Positions 53,757 to 62,955 of a stretch of 64,000 bases of DNA are shown here, piece by piece. Position numbers and translations under genes: made by a program. The notes beneath the pieces were generated by a model. The model saw only the letters and a program-made list of their open reading frames with translations, made no database searches and was not told where the DNA came from. Source of the stretch: Kineothrix sp. MB12-C1 (lineage in GTDB: Bacteria > Bacillota > Clostridia > Lachnospirales > Lachnospiraceae); contig NZ_CP132957.1 of NCBI RefSeq assembly GCF_030863805.1, forward strand, positions 248,001-312,000, given 5' to 3'. Each line of letters opens with the position of its first letter. Within the stretch, counting starts at the first letter, position 1.

Positions 53757-54083
53757 CTAAATTTTCATATCGAATCTGCTCATATTTTTAATAAAGACTT
53801 TTCCGTCGGAGTCTTTATTTTTTCCTTCATCCTTTTTACGATTCTGTCCGCCATCTCCGGAATATTGCCCATTTCCCTTATCTTTTGCATCGAATCGCTT
53901 ATTTTGATTTTCAGTATTTTCTCCATGGTGAACCTGTGTGGTACGTTCATCCACCACTTTATTGAATTGGGTCTGGAAATTATTCTGATCCACTATGCCT
54001 TTATTGTTTTCATTATGCCTTATCGTTGTGTAATCTTGGGCACGTGCAATCTGCCCTTGCAGTTCAATACGACTAATTGACAT
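53757..54083 (-). CDS. Small polar protein of the motility operon, unknown
   Basis: 108 residues, no membrane segment, mostly polar: MSISRIELQGQIARAQDYT then a long Lys/Asn/Asp/Gly-rich disordered part. I do not recognise a domain. It is a real gene: AAAAAGGAGG lies 9 nt before the ATG and it fits tightly between fapA (21-nt gap) and the SwrB-like gene. Similar short proteins occur in clostridial flagellar operons. Confidence 0.7.
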   Translation of the reverse strand: MSISRIELQGQIARAQDYTTIRHNENNKGIVDQNNFQTQFNKVVDERTTQVHHGENTENQNKRFDAKDKGNGQYSGDGGQNRKKDEGKNKDSDGKVFIKNMSRFDMKI

Positions 54084-54104
54084 CTTTTATGACCTCCTTT
54101 TTTA

Positions 54105-55688
54105 TCAAAGTGCTGTCATTTTTACTTCTCCATCAATTTTAAGGAACTTACAATACTGCATTTCGTTTTTCACTACCATGGATACATCACCGATACAAAT
54201 TCTTGTTCCGGCAAATACCACACCGGTCACAACAACCTGTGCTCCGGTCATGTTACCGATAGCTTCCTGAATTCGATCTATTTCTTCTGTTTTTTCTTCT
54301 ATTTCCTTTGCCTTTTCCTTGTTTAACATAATGAGGGACTTCATGTATTGTATTTGATCAGGCGGTAGTTTCATACCTTTCGCCAACTTCTGTTGGGTTG
54401 CAGCCAGAAGAGGCTGCACAGAACGAACGACCTTCGTTGCTTCCATAATATCTTTTTGTAGTTCCTGTATTCTTACCTTAATCGTAGGGTCTGCCCCTAC
54501 TTCGATAATTGTATCTGCTCCCATAGAAGAACCGAGTGTCTTAACAGTAATCGTATTAGTTGCGCTCACACGACCACCTGTGATAAACCCCCGGCGGCCG
54601 CTTACTGTAATCTCACTCGCTGACTGAACAGTACTGTGCAAAATAGACTCTGCAGATACATAGCCGCCCGCCATCGCCGTAGTATTTTCCATGAATTTCG
54701 AAATGATATTTCCTTGTGCTCTTAAAATACCACGATTCATGCCATTCATACCTCTGGCTATAATAATATCGCCGCCCGCCTCGAGATAGGCTCCCTCGAC
54801 AACACCCTGTACCTCGATATTGCCTCTTGCCTTAACAGTAAAATTAGCACAGACATTTCCCTTTATCTTCACGCTTCCTTCGTAGTCAATATTCCCCGTT
54901 GAATTATCCACGTTATCAACTGCCAGAACATCCGATACAAATACTTTTTCATCCACCAGAGTTACATGCCCATCCACTTCGGATATCATTGAGAGCTTAT
55001 CCTCTGAAAGCGTAACGTTTCTGCTATATTTCAATACTTTCTTTTTAACGTCCCTGGGTTTTATTCTCTCTCCTGCAACGTTCGTACCAGATTCACCTGC
55101 ATCCTCTGGAAACAATCTGGCAATTACCTCGCCTTTATGACAGTGATTTATCGTATTTAAATGAAAGAAGTCCACACTTCCATCTTCTTTTAACGTTGGT
55201 TTCGCCTTTAAGTCAGTTTTGAAATAATATTCAATATATGCATCACTGCCATGGCGCGGTTCTTTTCCTCTCGCTACGATAATATCTTCACAATAACGTC
55301 TTTTTTCGAAATATTTATCAATTTCCTCTTCCTGTATACCATACTTTATGCCTTTAAAACCAAGATCATCCATAAATTCTTTCTTGGTTATATTTTCGCC
55401 GCCATGAGAAGATGGATAAAAACGAACAATTGCCGTCATCTTGTCCGGATTCACAACTATTTTATAGCTTTCTCTCTCTTCTCTTTTCGTTTCATTGTTT
55501 ATCACTACTGCATAAGCTTCATTTCTCCCAATTACCGAATGTAGTGCTTCATTATCATAAGCGATATTCCTGTTCGTCAAATACTCCAGAATCTCGCCCA
55601 TAGAAACCGCCATGCCCCCATCTGTAGGTGGAAATACTTGTAGCTTCGTCAATTTATCTCCACAAATAAGTTGAAAATATCCATTCAT
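54105..55688 (-). CDS. FapA/DUF342 family protein
   Basis: 527 residues. N-terminal region up to about 165, then the DUF342 right-handed beta-helix core (about 170-400) with repeating hydrophobic/Gly turns such as INYEGSVKIKGNVCANFTV and ARGNIEVQGVVEGA, followed by a coiled coil (about 400-470) and a small C-terminal beta part. The family is often found next to sigma-28 or polar flagellar genes; its biochemical role is not settled. Starts at ATG 55688, 14 nt after fliA. Confidence 0.88.
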   Translation of the reverse strand: MNGYFQLICGDKLTKLQVFPPTDGGMAVSMGEILEYLTNRNIAYDNEALHSVIGRNEAYAVVINNETKREERESYKIVVNPDKMTAIVRFYPSSHGGENITKKEFMDDLGFKGIKYGIQEEEIDKYFEKRRYCEDIIVARGKEPRHGSDAYIEYYFKTDLKAKPTLKEDGSVDFFHLNTINHCHKGEVIARLFPEDAGESGTNVAGERIKPRDVKKKVLKYSRNVTLSEDKLSMISEVDGHVTLVDEKVFVSDVLAVDNVDNSTGNIDYEGSVKIKGNVCANFTVKARGNIEVQGVVEGAYLEAGGDIIIARGMNGMNRGILRAQGNIISKFMENTTAMAGGYVSAESILHSTVQSASEITVSGRRGFITGGRVSATNTITVKTLGSSMGADTIIEVGADPTIKVRIQELQKDIMEATKVVRSVQPLLAATQQKLAKGMKLPPDQIQYMKSLIMLNKEKAKEIEEKTEEIDRIQEAIGNMTGAQVVVTGVVFAGTRICIGDVSMVVKNEMQYCKFLKIDGEVKMTAL

Positions 55689-55702
55689 ATGAAATAACCC
55701 CT

Positions 55703-56470
55703 TTATTTCGCAGTCAATACGCCTATATAGTTCCCCATTTTAGTTTTCATCTTCTGCAACCCCCGTGTATGCAGTTGTGAAATCCTCGATTCAGATACTT
55801 CTAAAATATTACTGATTTCCTTTAATGTCAAATCCTCATAATAATATAATTCAATGACACTACGCTCCCTTTCCGTAAGAAGGGCGAGTGCCTCTCCCAA
55901 CATTTTTTTCAATTCTCCCTTTTCTACTACTTCTTCCGGGCTGTCGAAATGAGCATTTCTATTGTTCTCAATAGGAACTTCACTTCCCTGTTCCATAAAT
56001 TCATTCAATGATACAACATTGGTGATTTTCATCTGCGACTGCCACTCGATAAATTCCGTCTCCGTAATCCCAAGTGTTGCTGCAATTTCCTCATCAGTCG
56101 CATTTCTTCCGTGTATCGCTTCTATTTCCTTAATCGCAGTATCAATTTTCTTCTGCCGCTGTCTTATTGTCCGAGGAATCCAATCCATCTTGCGTATCTG
56201 ATCAAGGATAGCTCCCCTAATTCGCAGACTCGCATAAGTTTCGAACTTTACCTCTTTCATGCTGTCAAATTTATCGATCGCATCGATCAAGCCGAAAACA
56301 CCATATCCCACCAAATCATCATATTCTACATTATAACCCAGATACATACTAAGCCTACCTGCTACAAGTTTAACAAGCGGAGCGTATTCCAAGATAAGCT
56401 TTTCACGTATTTCCGGCATCTGGGCCCTTCCGTATTCCTCCCACAGCTTTTTTCTGCCTGTTTCGTCCAT
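55703..56470 (-). CDS. fliA: RNA polymerase sigma-28 factor FliA/SigD/WhiG family
   Basis: 255 residues. Region 2 contains LEYAPLVKLVAGRLSMYLG and DDLVGYGVFGLIDAIDKFD (about 27-70), region 2.4 the RIRGAILDQIRKMDWIPR segment (about 84-101), and region 4 the LTLKEISNILEVSESRISQLH helix-turn-helix (about 215-235). It directs late flagellar and chemotaxis genes. Starts at ATG 56470 behind GGAGGAG. It is placed after cheD as in B. subtilis sigD. Confidence 0.95.
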   Translation of the reverse strand: MDETGRKKLWEEYGRAQMPEIREKLILEYAPLVKLVAGRLSMYLGYNVEYDDLVGYGVFGLIDAIDKFDSMKEVKFETYASLRIRGAILDQIRKMDWIPRTIRQRQKKIDTAIKEIEAIHGRNATDEEIAATLGITETEFIEWQSQMKITNVVSLNEFMEQGSEVPIENNRNAHFDSPEEVVEKGELKKMLGEALALLTERERSVIELYYYEDLTLKEISNILEVSESRISQLHTRGLQKMKTKMGNYIGVLTAK

Positions 56471-56502
56471 ACTCTCCTCCAGTTACCTTTAAGATTATCC
56501 AC

Positions 56503-56763
56503 CTATGAATTAGCCGGCTCCCCTTCTCCAGCCTCTCTTTCTTCCGATTGTTCCACTTCTTCAGACATCGTAAGCACCTCATTTTGCTTGTCGAAAAGAT
56601 CGAGCATCCATTTCAACAGACAGCCTATTATGTAAAAAAGCACTAGTACACCAAGCAGAATCAAAAGCATTTTATTTGTTTCATAGTGGAGTAACCACAT
56701 CGTAATACTGGTAAATGCACCTGCAAACAGCATCAAAAAGGGCGGTATCAATTTTCGTTTCAT
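56503..56763 (-). CDS. Small two-helix membrane protein of the motility operon
   Basis: 86 residues: two hydrophobic helices (about 6-25 and 31-52) and an acidic tail with SEEVEQSEEREAGEGEPANS. RBS GGGAG. It sits between cheD and fliA. I do not recognise a named family, and its place suggests a role in motility or sigma-factor control, which is only a guess from position. Confidence 0.7.
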   Translation of the reverse strand: MKRKLIPPFLMLFAGAFTSITMWLLHYETNKMLLILLGVLVLFYIIGCLLKWMLDLFDKQNEVLTMSEEVEQSEEREAGEGEPANS

Positions 56764-56801
56764 TGTTTCTCCCCTCTTTTATCCCTGTGGAGTAACCACA
56801 T

Positions 56802-57287
56802 TTATATTACCCTTTCCGTTTTACCCACCGCACGAATCACAAAATCTCCTGTTTCCGGATAGAATATAACGGTTCTTCCGTAATTTTCTCCTGTATCATG
56901 TGCCAAGAGCGGTATTTTAAGCTCCGATAATTTCTTCTTCGTTGCCTCTACATTCCTATCTCCAATACGGACTAAATCTGATTTATTTTGAAATGCGAAC
57001 ATCTGTGCTCCGCCCGCAATCTTCGCCACAAGCCGGCCTTGATTTGCTCCTTTCGCGACTATTTGACGCACCAGTTCGACAATTCCTGTATCCGCAAACT
57101 TAGGAATATTACTGTTGTTTTTAATCTGTGTGCTATCTGGAAGCATGATGTGTGCTAGACCGCCCACTTTAGTAACAGGGTCCCGAATTGCAATACCAAC
57201 ACAAGACCCTAATCCTAAAGTGGTGACGGCATCCGGACTCACACATATTTTAAGGTCCGCCATTCCGACTTTTATTGTTTCACTCAT
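56802..57287 (-). CDS. cheD: Chemoreceptor glutamine deamidase CheD
   Basis: 161 residues. Deamidates chemoreceptor Gln residues and stimulates CheC. Cys nucleophile in LGLGSCVGIAI at about residue 29, His in GGLAHIMLPDS at about 46, and the VAKIAGGAQMF patch at about 88-98. The downstream neighbour of cheC, its regulator partner in Firmicutes. Confidence 0.95.
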   Translation of the reverse strand: MSETIKVGMADLKICVSPDAVTTLGLGSCVGIAIRDPVTKVGGLAHIMLPDSTQIKNNSNIPKFADTGIVELVRQIVAKGANQGRLVAKIAGGAQMFAFQNKSDLVRIGDRNVEATKKKLSELKIPLLAHDTGENYGRTVIFYPETGDFVIRAVGKTERVI

Positions 57288-57330
57288 AACTTTCTTGAGT
57301 CTCCTATTTTTCTCTAGTACACAACTATCC

Positions 57331-57945
57331 TCACATAATCCCGAGAGAAGACAGTATCTTTCCGTAAGACTCCAAATCAGGAATCAGGATAAAATAGCCA
57401 TCCAACTGAATCTCATCAAAAAACTGCGTTTGAATCAATAGTATTTTATCTCCTAAAGTTCCAAATTCAATTGCGGGAACGCTTAAAATTGCTCCTGCCA
57501 TATCTATTGCCAATGATGGAATCGTAGGATATATACTTAATCCTGTAAGAGATGACAAGGAATTCAAGTAAGATCCGGTTATAATGTTACCAACCTCCTG
57601 CAGTGCAGACATTTCCATTTCTGAAAAATCATCTCCGTCTAAGGTCATTCCCATAAGTTTACTAACTAAATGCCTCGCCGAATCTTTCTCAAGTAAAAAC
57701 ATAATGCTTCCGCTGATATCGCCTTCTACACCGAGATATATGCCCGCCATTAACTGCTCTTCCCCCCCCATAAGGGAAGCTACATCCTGAAAATCAAGCA
57801 ATTTTACTTGTGGAACGGACATGTCCACTTTGCATTGCAGCATCTGTGCCAAGGCTGTCGTCGCATTACCGGCTCCAATATTACCCAATTCCTTTAATAC
57901 GTCAAAATACTCCTGAGACATCGTCTCCAAATCAAGATTAGACAC
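57331..57945 (-). CDS. cheC: CheY-P phosphatase CheC
   Basis: 204 residues. Two active-site-like helices: ELGNIGAGNATTAL (about 15-28) and EVGNIITGSYLNSL (about 116-129), each with the E-x-x-N pattern needed for phosphatase activity. Starts at GTG 57945 with AGGAGG five bases upstream. It is encoded between cheW and cheD. Confidence 0.95.
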   Translation of the reverse strand: MSNLDLETMSQEYFDVLKELGNIGAGNATTALAQMLQCKVDMSVPQVKLLDFQDVASLMGGEEQLMAGIYLGVEGDISGSIMFLLEKDSARHLVSKLMGMTLDGDDFSEMEMSALQEVGNIITGSYLNSLSSLTGLSIYPTIPSLAIDMAGAILSVPAIEFGTLGDKILLIQTQFFDEIQLDGYFILIPDLESYGKILSSLGIM

Positions 57946-57954
57946 ACAAACCTC

Positions 57955-58422
57955 CTATGCGTTCTCTCTATCCAGTACAACCGTATTCAAGTCAAGAAGG
58001 GATATCAATCCTCCATCCCCATACTTTCCAATTGCAAAAATAAAGTTTTCACGCTCTTCTTTACTGTCATATGCTACTTTTTCAATCTGTGACTGATCCA
58101 GGGTAACTACCTCTTTCACTTCATCGACAATTACGCCGATATTACCCTGTTGCTCCAACTTTAAAATGATAATTCTGGTGGACTTCGTATATTCATCCAA
58201 ATCGAGTTCCATCTTCAAGCGAATACTCATAACAGGAATCACTTCGCCGCGCAAATTGATAACTCCGCGTAAATATTCCTGCACCTTGGGAACTCTGGTA
58301 ATATGCTGCATACGAACAATGTTATCCACATATTTAATATTGATACCATACTGTTCTTCACCAAGGCGTACTACTATGAATTGAGTAACGTCACTCTCTG
58401 TGCCTACTTTTAATTCTTCCAT
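57955..58422 (-). CDS. cheW: Chemotaxis coupling protein CheW
   Basis: 155 residues, one CheW SH3-like domain linking receptors to CheA. Landmarks: FIVVRLGEEQYGINIKYV, the VPKVQEYLRGVINLRGEVIP core (about 40-59) and DEVKEVVTL. Starts at ATG 58422 behind AAGGAGG, 13 nt after cheA. Confidence 0.96.
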   Translation of the reverse strand: MEELKVGTESDVTQFIVVRLGEEQYGINIKYVDNIVRMQHITRVPKVQEYLRGVINLRGEVIPVMSIRLKMELDLDEYTKSTRIIILKLEQQGNIGVIVDEVKEVVTLDQSQIEKVAYDSKEERENFIFAIGKYGDGGLISLLDLNTVVLDRENA

Positions 58423-58435
58423 TTGCTATTCCTCC

Positions 58436-60529
58436 TTAAAACAACGCATTCGTGTCCAGAATAAGGGCAACCTCACCATCGCCCAAAATAGTTGCTCCGC
58501 TGATAATCTTACATTTTGTAATATATCTGCCCAAAGATTTGATAACGATTTCCTGCTGTCCCATAAGTTCATCCACCACAAGACCTGCCAATCGACTACC
58601 TTTTTTAACGATAACAACCGTCATATTATCTTCCGGATCCTTCTTGCTCTCAATATCGAGCACACCGCTCAATCTGATAAGTGGAATAACGACTCCCCTT
58701 AAATGAATTACTTCTTTATTCTGTACCGTCTTAATTTCACTTGGAGATATATCTTCAATCGTCTGAATCGAACCGAGAGAAACTGCATATTTTTCTCCAC
58801 CCACATCTACCATAAGTGCCTGAATAATCGCAAGAGTCAACGGCAGACGGATAGTCCATATACTTCCCTCTCCTATCTTACTCTTAACTTCTACTTCACC
58901 GCTTAAGGCTTCAATCTTAGACTTTACAACGTCAAGTCCAACCCCTCTTCCTGACACATCAGATACCACATCTGCTGTAGAGAATCCGGCATGGAATAAG
59001 AGATTCACAATTTCCTGGTCAGACATATTCTCGCCCTGATCTACTGTGATAATACCTCTGCTTATCGCTTTTGCCTTCACAGCTTCTGTGTTGATTCCTG
59101 CACCGTCATCTCTTACTTCGATAATAACGTTATTGCCGTCCTGATAAGCATCGAGGAAAATAGAACCTACCTTCGGTTTTCCTTTTTCTTTACGAACCTG
59201 TGCCGATTCTAGACCGTGATCCGCTGCATTACGAAGCAAATGCATCAAAGGATCTCCAATTTCATCCACTACCGTACGATCCAACTCAGTCTCTTCACCC
59301 GTCATATACAGTTCCATCTGCTTGTCTAACTTCTTAGAAAGGTCGCGAATCATTCTCGGGAACTTATTCACTACACTTTCAATCGGAACCATTCGAACCT
59401 TCATTACCGATTCATGCAGATTAGTCGTCACACTCTCCAGATATTCAATTTGTTCATTGAACCCATTGCTTTTTGCACTCTCTCCACCGGATACAGATAC
59501 CAAAGAGTTCTTTGCGATAATAAGCTCACTTACCAGGTTCATAAGTACATCCAGCTTCTCTATATCTACTCGAACCGTTCTATTTACCATCGGCTTCGAT
59601 GCCTGTGTCTTCTTCTCAGCCGCTTTCGTTGCAGTGCCGGTCTGTTGAAGCTGTCTTTCTGTCTGAACCTGCTCCAACGATGTATTCTGATCGGAAACCA
59701 CACTTCCTGTATCCTCAGACTCTATATCGGATATGGATAAAAATCTCTCTTTATCGATATCTGCTCCCTGTACTTTTTCAATCTCGGAAACATGCTTAAC
59801 TGCATTGAGCACTTTATCTAACGGGCTGTCAGAAATAAAAATCAAACTGAAGTCCAAGTCGAATTTTTCATCCTCAATATCCTGCACCGGTGGGGTCGAC
59901 ACAATAATTTCACCCAACTCTTCAAGGGCCTTAAAAACAAGAAATGCTCTCGCAGCCTTTAAAATACAGGTTTCCTGCACTTTTACCGTAATTCCATATA
60001 CATGTTTGTTCTGTCTGGCAGCTTCCTTTAAGACACGTTTTTGCGTATCATCGAATGCAATATCCTGCCATTTCTCCACTTTTACATCTTCGGCAGGAAT
60101 GGCAACAGCCTCTGCTGCTTTTGCGACCGGTGCTGATTCGCTTCCCTTACTGTCCAGAACTTCATTTAAAAGCTTAATTAAAGGTTCGTTGTCGTTCGTT
60201 CCCTCATCGCCCGTTTCCTGTATTGCATTCAAATATTCTTCTAACGCATCCAGACACCGGAAAAGGATATCGATCATATTCCCTTTTACCTTGATTGTAC
60301 CATTACGTACTTCTGAGAATACATTCTCCATATCATGGGTAAGCGCCTGCATTCTCTTATACCCCATCGTCCCTGCCATTCCCTTCAAGGAATGTGCCGC
60401 ACGGAAGATTTCATTAATCGTATTCGCATTATCCGGTTCTTGCTCCAGATTTAATATTTCAGTATTCAAGCTTTGCAAATGTTCTTTTGTTTCATCAAGG
60501 AAAATTTCGAGATATTGGCTTACGTCCAT
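58436..60529 (-). CDS. cheA: Chemotaxis histidine kinase CheA
   Basis: 697 residues with all five domains: P1 Hpt with phospho-His 46 in FRAAHSLKGMAG; a P2 CheY-docking domain (about 175-255); P3 dimerisation (about 315-375); P4 kinase with LLRNAADHGLE, DDGAGIN and GRGVGLDVVKSKIE; P5 CheW-like domain (about 565-697, containing LRGVVIPLIRLS). Starts at ATG 60529. It phosphorylates CheY proteins and CheB, but the CheB next to it lacks most of its receiver. Confidence 0.97.
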   Translation of the reverse strand: MDVSQYLEIFLDETKEHLQSLNTEILNLEQEPDNANTINEIFRAAHSLKGMAGTMGYKRMQALTHDMENVFSEVRNGTIKVKGNMIDILFRCLDALEEYLNAIQETGDEGTNDNEPLIKLLNEVLDSKGSESAPVAKAAEAVAIPAEDVKVEKWQDIAFDDTQKRVLKEAARQNKHVYGITVKVQETCILKAARAFLVFKALEELGEIIVSTPPVQDIEDEKFDLDFSLIFISDSPLDKVLNAVKHVSEIEKVQGADIDKERFLSISDIESEDTGSVVSDQNTSLEQVQTERQLQQTGTATKAAEKKTQASKPMVNRTVRVDIEKLDVLMNLVSELIIAKNSLVSVSGGESAKSNGFNEQIEYLESVTTNLHESVMKVRMVPIESVVNKFPRMIRDLSKKLDKQMELYMTGEETELDRTVVDEIGDPLMHLLRNAADHGLESAQVRKEKGKPKVGSIFLDAYQDGNNVIIEVRDDGAGINTEAVKAKAISRGIITVDQGENMSDQEIVNLLFHAGFSTADVVSDVSGRGVGLDVVKSKIEALSGEVEVKSKIGEGSIWTIRLPLTLAIIQALMVDVGGEKYAVSLGSIQTIEDISPSEIKTVQNKEVIHLRGVVIPLIRLSGVLDIESKKDPEDNMTVVIVKKGSRLAGLVVDELMGQQEIVIKSLGRYITKCKIISGATILGDGEVALILDTNALF

Positions 60530-60530
60530 T

Positions 60531-61262
60531 TTATATTACCCCCACGTTCATTATGATTTCCTGTGCAATGCCTTCAAGAGGTATAACTTTATCGGAAAGT
60601 CCTGCGTTCACTATATTCCTGGGCATACCATATACCGCGCAGCTTTCTTCCTCTTGTGCAACTACATGTACCTTTTTTTCATTTTTCAGATAAGTAATTC
60701 CTTTGGTTCCATCAGCGCCCATTCCTGTCATTACCACACATACAATCTCACTGTAGCGGCTGCCTGCCAGAGATTCATACATATAATTGGCACAAGGCTT
60801 TACACCCTCTCTATTAGGCTCATCCGAATAATAAATCACATGACGATTACCTGCATAGCGCACATTAAGGTGTTTCCCGCCTCTAGCAATATACACCATG
60901 CCAGCGGCTAACACATCTCCATCTTCAGCTTCTTTTACCTGTAATTCGCTAAGAGAATTCAATCTCTCTGCCAAAGATGCTGTAAAGCCAGCGGGCATAT
61001 GCTGTACAATTATGACCGGAGCGTTTAATTTCGCCGGCAATTTGGTAATCACCGTTTGCAAAGCTTTCGGTCCGCCGGTAGAGCTCGCAATTGCCACTAC
61101 CTTATTACCTGATAACTGACCTGTATTTCTATTCATAAGCTCTACTACCTTTTTCGCGTTTCCACGACATTTCCAGTCCTGCTTTTCCAAGAATCTTTTA
61201 TCTGTGTCCATTATATCACAGACTTCCCTTCTCATGAGTGCAAAGTCATCATTATTCGACAC
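60531..61262 (-). CDS. cheB: CheB methylesterase with lost receiver domain
   Basis: 243 residues from GTG 61262, short for CheB (about 350). The catalytic domain is complete: Ser 61 in AIASSTGGPKAL, His in IVQHMPAG at about 87, and Asp in MTGMGADGT at about 187. The N-terminus reads NNDDFALMRREVCDIMDTDKRF, like the first strand and helix of a CheB receiver (VDDSALMRR-type), and then jumps to the linker. The phospho-acceptor Asp and the rest of the receiver are absent. No ribosome binding site is obvious before the GTG, and ATG 61235 is an alternative start. It probably acts as an unregulated methylesterase/amidase. Confidence 0.85.
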   Translation of the reverse strand: MSNNDDFALMRREVCDIMDTDKRFLEKQDWKCRGNAKKVVELMNRNTGQLSGNKVVAIASSTGGPKALQTVITKLPAKLNAPVIIVQHMPAGFTASLAERLNSLSELQVKEAEDGDVLAAGMVYIARGGKHLNVRYAGNRHVIYYSDEPNREGVKPCANYMYESLAGSRYSEIVCVVMTGMGADGTKGITYLKNEKKVHVVAQEEESCAVYGMPRNIVNAGLSDKVIPLEGIAQEIIMNVGVI

Positions 61263-61293
61263 TTTTTCTATTTTGTCTCAGATAAAACTGGAA

Positions 61294-62046
61294 TTATTGG
61301 TCGTCGCCTTTCTTTCTTAAAATTTTTCTCTCTTCACCGAAAATAAATTTAATAATTTCTTCCCGTGTTTCTTTATCGATATTAATATATTGTACCCGAC
61401 ACTCGAATGTACCTTCTCTATTCTCCATCGCTTTTACATGAAGAACCTTGCCGAGCAGATCGTATACCTTCATTCCTTTATCACCATCGAGCTGATACTT
61501 ACATAAAAGCACACTATTTACATCATACTTGAAATCCGAGATAAAACGAAGTCCGCCGCCGCTAATATCTACAATCACACCCTTTTTATAAGGAAGATCC
61601 GGAATTACAAATTCTTCTTTCTTTATCTTTCTTTCAAGAGCCTCTATTTCCAGGGGCTCTAATTCCCTGATATCCACCTGAAGCGCACAACTGAACCGAA
61701 AATACTCCCGTCTCTGTTCCTTACTCAACTTGCCGATTACTTGCATGGTGAGAAGATAGACATTATTTCTTTTCGTTCTATCAACCACTTTAGCACGGCA
61801 CTGATAAATACTTGTATCCGTATAAAAAGACAAAATGTATTCTCTGTCGATGGAAAGAACAATGAGTTTTGCCTTTTTCATAGGCATAGCAATCTCAATT
61901 CTATCCTCCGCTAAAACATCATATACTTGACTCGAATATACTCTAATCTCCGACTCGATTTTCCCTTCGTTCTCTTTCTTTATTTCTTCCCTTATATCAA
62001 CTTTACTCCCCGGTATCACATATTTTGATAAAATTTCACTTGCCAT
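61294..62046 (-). CDS. PilZ-domain c-di-GMP receptor, YcgR-like
   Basis: 250 residues. N-terminal YcgR-type domain (about 1-110) and C-terminal PilZ domain (about 115-235). The c-di-GMP signature is present: RREYFRFSC at about 115-123 and VDISGGGLRF at about 167-176. It probably slows flagellar rotation when c-di-GMP is high. It lies between flhG and cheB. Confidence 0.92.
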   Translation of the reverse strand: MASEILSKYVIPGSKVDIREEIKKENEGKIESEIRVYSSQVYDVLAEDRIEIAMPMKKAKLIVLSIDREYILSFYTDTSIYQCRAKVVDRTKRNNVYLLTMQVIGKLSKEQRREYFRFSCALQVDIRELEPLEIEALERKIKKEEFVIPDLPYKKGVIVDISGGGLRFISDFKYDVNSVLLCKYQLDGDKGMKVYDLLGKVLHVKAMENREGTFECRVQYINIDKETREEIIKFIFGEERKILRKKGDDQ

Positions 62047-62061
62047 GAAGTCACCATCTCT

Positions 62062-62946
62062 TTATTTCTTTCTACTTAATATATGAGAAAGGAATGCTGT
62101 CATTCCTCTCCTGCTCCCGGTTTTATTAATTTCTTTATTTGCCAATATCGCTGTCAGCTCTTCATAGGCAAGCGCTGATTTCGCAGTCGGATTCTCCATC
62201 GATACAGGCTTTTGCTGCATTACTGCCTTGCTAAGCTGTCCATCCTCCGGTACTTCTCCCAAGTATTCCATCGGAATCTCTAAATATCTTGTGACAACGG
62301 AATAAAGCTTATGATACAGACTCTCTCCATCCCCTCTTTTCAACACCTTGTTAGCGATCATTCGAATCTTTGTTTCCTCTTTCGAAAAATCCGGATGTCT
62401 ATTCAAAGCTTTCAGCAACGAATAGGAGTCTGTAATCGATGTTGGTTCCGGCGTCGTCACGAGTAAGATTTCCTGACTAGCTACGAGAAACCCAAGTACC
62501 GCTTCAGATATTCCGGCTCCGGTATCAATAATGATAACATCTGCAATGGAATCGAGTTCGGATAGTTTCTGAATAATAAAAGCAATGTTTTCCTTCGTAA
62601 GATTGGATAATCCTGCAATGCCTGAACCTCCCGAGATAAAACCTACCTCCATCGGTCCCCATGTAATAATTTCCTTAATACTTTTCCCCTGATAGATTAA
62701 ATCGCTTAAATTGTGCTTCGGTACCGTTCCAAACATGATTTCAATATTCGCAAGCCCAAAATCTGCATCGAGAATAACCACTCTCTGTCCCATTTTTCGA
62801 AATTGGATTGCCAGATTGATGGATGTGTTGGATTTACCCACTCCTCCTTTTCCACTGGTAACCGTGATAACACGTGCCAGCGGTTTTTGCGAATGGTTGT
62901 TGGCTTTTATAATATTTCTTAACTGCTGCGCCTGGTCCATATTCAC
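62062..62946 (-). CDS. flhG: Flagellar number regulator FlhG (MinD-like ATPase)
   Basis: 294 residues, YlxH/FleN family. Deviant Walker A SGKGGVGKSNTS at about 31-42, switch I DADFGLANIE and switch II IIDTGAGIS. The N-terminal DQAQQLRNII motif is the segment that stimulates FlhF GTPase activity in relatives. The C-terminal region probably has a membrane-binding helix. Starts at GTG 62946 (GGAGG five bases upstream), right after flhF. Confidence 0.95.
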   Translation of the reverse strand: MNMDQAQQLRNIIKANNHSQKPLARVITVTSGKGGVGKSNTSINLAIQFRKMGQRVVILDADFGLANIEIMFGTVPKHNLSDLIYQGKSIKEIITWGPMEVGFISGGSGIAGLSNLTKENIAFIIQKLSELDSIADVIIIDTGAGISEAVLGFLVASQEILLVTTPEPTSITDSYSLLKALNRHPDFSKEETKIRMIANKVLKRGDGESLYHKLYSVVTRYLEIPMEYLGEVPEDGQLSKAVMQQKPVSMENPTAKSALAYEELTAILANKEINKTGSRRGMTAFLSHILSRKK

Positions 62947-62955
62947 ACCATCCTC

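Noticed and set aside
59733-60911. Long plus-strand reading frame of about 390 codons opposite cheA/cheB
   Set aside because: It lies wholly antisense to two well-supported genes, has low-complexity composition, no ribosome binding site and no family resemblance. It is a shadow of minus-strand codon use.
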